A stretch of 64,000 bases of DNA. It comes from Paenibacillus sp. LS1. Its GTDB lineage: Bacteria > Bacillota > Bacilli > Paenibacillales > Paenibacillaceae. This document shows, piece by piece, positions 62,184-64,000 of the stretch. The stretch lies in NCBI RefSeq assembly GCF_026013365.1, contig NZ_JAPDOE010000003.1, positions 248,001 through 312,000 on the forward strand. The letters are read 5' to 3'. Positions within the stretch are counted from its first letter, which is position 1, and each line of letters opens with the position of its first letter. The position numbers were made by a program, and so were the translations under genes. The notes under the pieces are model-generated. The model made no database searches and was not told the origin of the DNA. It worked only from the letters and a program-made list of their open reading frames with translations.

Positions 62184-63034
62184 GGCTGCACCTCCTTCTT
62201 CACGTCAAACCGGTCTCGCAGATAGTCGCCCAGCATGTTCGCAAGCAGCACTACCGAGACAATGGCGAGACCAGGATAGATCATCAGCTCTGGCCGAGAC
62301 TGGAAGTAAGGCCGTGAGTCATTCAGCATCGCACCCCATTCAGGTGTTGGCGGCTGTGCGCCAAGGCCGATGTAGGACAACGATGAGATAAGCAGAATAA
62401 TTTTGCCCAGATCAAGACTGGCTAACACGAGCACATGGCCTGCGATATGCGGAAGCAGATGTTTTCTCATGATATGACCATCCGAAAGTCCGTTGGTCCG
62501 GGCGATGCGAATGTAATCCTTTTGGGACTCCGATAAAACTGTACTCCGAACGAGACGGGCGTAACTGACCCACTTCACGATCACAATTGCTAACACCAGA
62601 TTACCGATTCCCGCGCCAAGCAGGCCACTGAGCACAATCGCCACGATGGTATCAGGAAAAGCGAGAAAAGCATCAGCGATTCGCATGAACAACTTATCGA
62701 CCCAGCCACGTTTGTAACCCGCAATCAAGCCAAACGGAATGCCGATAAGCAATGCAGCACCGAGTGCCAGCAAGCTATAACCCAGTGTTTGGCCGCCGCC
62801 AAGCAGCAGACGTGTCAGTACATCGCGGCCTAGATGGTCGGTGCCGAACGGATGAAGAGCACTTGCGCCCTGCAATCGTCCGCGTAGATCCGTTAAGGTG
62901 TGATCATGTTTCAAGTATAAAAAGGCATATAAGGAGGCCGCGATGACAAGCAGTGCAAACAGCAGACCAATGATCGCCTGCCAGCTATGTTTTTTAGATT
63001 TTGTAGGCGAAATGGGCAGGGAAGTGGTTTTCAT
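62180..63034 (-). CDS. Nickel/peptide ABC transporter permease (NikC/OppC type)
   Basis: A 284-aa permease with an N-terminal TM (about 20-40) and five more helices. HPFGTDHLGRDVLTRLLLGG (about 62) is the standard DppC/NikC motif, and the EAA loop YIRIARTNGLSDGHIMRKHLLPH (about 175-197) docks the ATPase. IGLGAQPPTPEWGAMLNDSRPY near the end is also characteristic. Overlaps both neighbours by 4 bp (ATGA). It forms the pore together with the NikB/OppB-type subunit. Confidence 0.88.
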   Translation of the reverse strand: MKTTSLPISPTKSKKHSWQAIIGLLFALLVIAASLYAFLYLKHDHTLTDLRGRLQGASALHPFGTDHLGRDVLTRLLLGGGQTLGYSLLALGAALLIGIPFGLIAGYKRGWVDKLFMRIADAFLAFPDTIVAIVLSGLLGAGIGNLVLAIVIVKWVSYARLVRSTVLSESQKDYIRIARTNGLSDGHIMRKHLLPHIAGHVLVLASLDLGKIILLISSLSYIGLGAQPPTPEWGAMLNDSRPYFQSRPELMIYPGLAIVSVVLLANMLGDYLRDRFDVKKEVQP

Positions 63035-63978
63035 CGGTGGGCCTCCTTTTCCTTCAGTTTCATTTCAGGATTCAAATAACGATAAGATAGATCAACCGCC
63101 GTATTCACGAGGAATACCACGATAGCCATGATCAGAATATAACCCTGGATCGTTGGATAATCACGCTGACGGATAGCGTCGACAACGAGCTTGCCGATAC
63201 CCGGATAAGCGAACAACACTTCAATCACGACAACTCCGCCAATCAGGCTGCCGAGACTTACGCCAAATACCGTAATGACAGGCGGAAGACTATGCCGAAA
63301 CGCGTGTAGCATGAAGATCCGGCTTTCGGATAACCCTCTTGCCCGGGCGGACCGAACGAACTCCTGACTGAGTGAATCTAGCAGGCTGGAACGCAAAAGA
63401 CGCACATAAACGCTGGAGATGGCAAGTCCCAGCGTCAGAGATGGCAGAATAAGTGAGGTGAATCCATCCCGGCCCATGGTCGGCAGATTGCCAAAGCGTA
63501 CGCCGAACATGTCGATCAGGATCAGACCCAGCCAGAAGCTCGGCACCGCGGCACCCACAATGGAGAGCATGCGGCTGCCGCGGTCAATCCAACTACCACG
63601 ATGGAGTGCTGATAGCGAGCCGAGCGGGATCGCTATAACGAGCATGACCAGAAGTGCGCCAATCGTCAGTTCAGCCGTAGCTGGCAGCGCACGCATCAGG
63701 GTCTGCATAACAGGCTGGCCTGTTGAATACGACACGCCGAAGTCGAGTCGAACGAAATCGAGCAACCAGTTGCCGAACTGGACAGGAAGCGAATCATTGA
63801 AGCCCATTTCTTCGCGTACAGCTTCGACCTGCTCCTGACTAACAGACAGTTCGTCCACGTTCAGGATCGTCAGCACCGGATCACCGGGAGCCAGACGAAT
63901 GAACAGAAAGCTCACAAACATAATGAACAACAAAAAGATAAATACCTCCAGGAACTTTCGAAGCAAAATGCGAAACAT
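63031..63978 (-). CDS. Nickel/peptide ABC transporter permease (NikB/OppB type)
   Basis: A 315-aa permease with six TM helices. The first helix is FLEVFIFLLFIMFVSFLFI (about 9-27), followed by RLAPGDPVLTIL, the usual DppB/NikB start. The EAA loop is FVRSARARGLSESRIFMLHAFRH (about 193-215). LFAYPGIGKLVVDAIRQRDYP near the C-terminus is a family block. Length matches NikB (about 314 aa). A GGATGTGATG region precedes ATG 63978; the expected substrate-binding protein gene would lie beyond the right edge. The nickel assignment rests on subunit lengths and is tentative. Confidence 0.88.
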   Translation of the reverse strand: MFRILLRKFLEVFIFLLFIMFVSFLFIRLAPGDPVLTILNVDELSVSQEQVEAVREEMGFNDSLPVQFGNWLLDFVRLDFGVSYSTGQPVMQTLMRALPATAELTIGALLVMLVIAIPLGSLSALHRGSWIDRGSRMLSIVGAAVPSFWLGLILIDMFGVRFGNLPTMGRDGFTSLILPSLTLGLAISSVYVRLLRSSLLDSLSQEFVRSARARGLSESRIFMLHAFRHSLPPVITVFGVSLGSLIGGVVVIEVLFAYPGIGKLVVDAIRQRDYPTIQGYILIMAIVVFLVNTAVDLSYRYLNPEMKLKEKEAHR

Positions 63979-64000
63979 TACATCACATCCAGCTTATTGG

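Noticed and set aside
1..64000. tRNA, rRNA and riboswitch search by eye
   Set aside because: No cloverleaf, CCA end, rRNA core sequence or common riboswitch core was recognised.

Overview
The window reads as chromosomal DNA of a spore-former-type Firmicute, most likely Paenibacillus. The reasons are strong AGGAGG-type ribosome binding sites, secreted plant-polysaccharide enzymes (GH10, GH43, PL4) behind CcpA-type cre sites, S-layer-homology (SLH) surface proteins, a GlnK-GlnL-like two-component pair, 7TMR-DISM histidine kinases and a BTAD response regulator. The genus is an inference from gene content. No rRNA, tRNA, CRISPR array, transposase or prophage genes were recognised.

Layout. 1-1.9 kb: 3' part of a siderophore-binding lipoprotein gene, then a ferredoxin/flavodoxin-NADP reductase of the YcgT/YumC type. 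2-13 kb: GH10 xylanase, secreted 5'-nucleotidase with SH3b tail, small lipoprotein, DbpA-type RNA helicase, a small unknown protein, a DKNYY-repeat protein, a GH43 galactanase-like enzyme with CBM32 and AbfB modules, and the decayed remains of a flavin reductase gene. 13.3-32.2 kb: the most distinctive locus, with two giant tandem paralogous SLH proteins (2342 and 2338 aa), an orphan MinD-like ATPase, and an OmpR-family regulator with a DISM histidine kinase. The two SLH genes and the minD-like gene share a promoter module of about 70 bp that I see nowhere else in the window. 32.4-38.4 kb: lipoprotein, tandem-GNAT acetyltransferase, CD3324-type DNA-binding protein, SDR, WYL regulator divergent from a DHFR-like reductase, and a CE2-type SGNH esterase. 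38.6-43.4 kb: amino-acid (glutamine-type) ABC transporter with GlnKL-like sensing genes immediately upstream. 43.5-47.9 kb: a very large hybrid kinase with two kinase modules, coupled to a REC-BTAD regulator. 48-60 kb: DinB protein, PRISE-like SDR and HxlR regulator, TPR-SMI1 protein, PL4 rhamnogalacturonan lyase, a TerD-like 710-aa protein, a Cys-less isochorismatase-family protein divergent from a TetR regulator with two clear operators, an unrecognised 358-aa protein, and malate:quinone oxidoreductase. 60.4-64 kb: a four-gene nickel/peptide-type ABC transporter operon that runs off the right edge.

How it fits together. Five cre-like sites sit in front of the xylanase, GH43 enzyme, CE2-type esterase, PL4 lyase and mqo. 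This points to a dispersed carbon-catabolite-controlled set for hemicellulose and pectin use plus respiration of malate. The glutamine transporter plus GlnKL-like genes form a nitrogen-sensing unit. The SLH-SLH-MinD-RR-HK block may be a surface-remodelling unit whose structural genes and ATPase are co-regulated. A parS-like 16-mer in the dbpA upstream region and a nested palindrome upstream of the GH43 gene are further DNA-level features that the genes do not explain.
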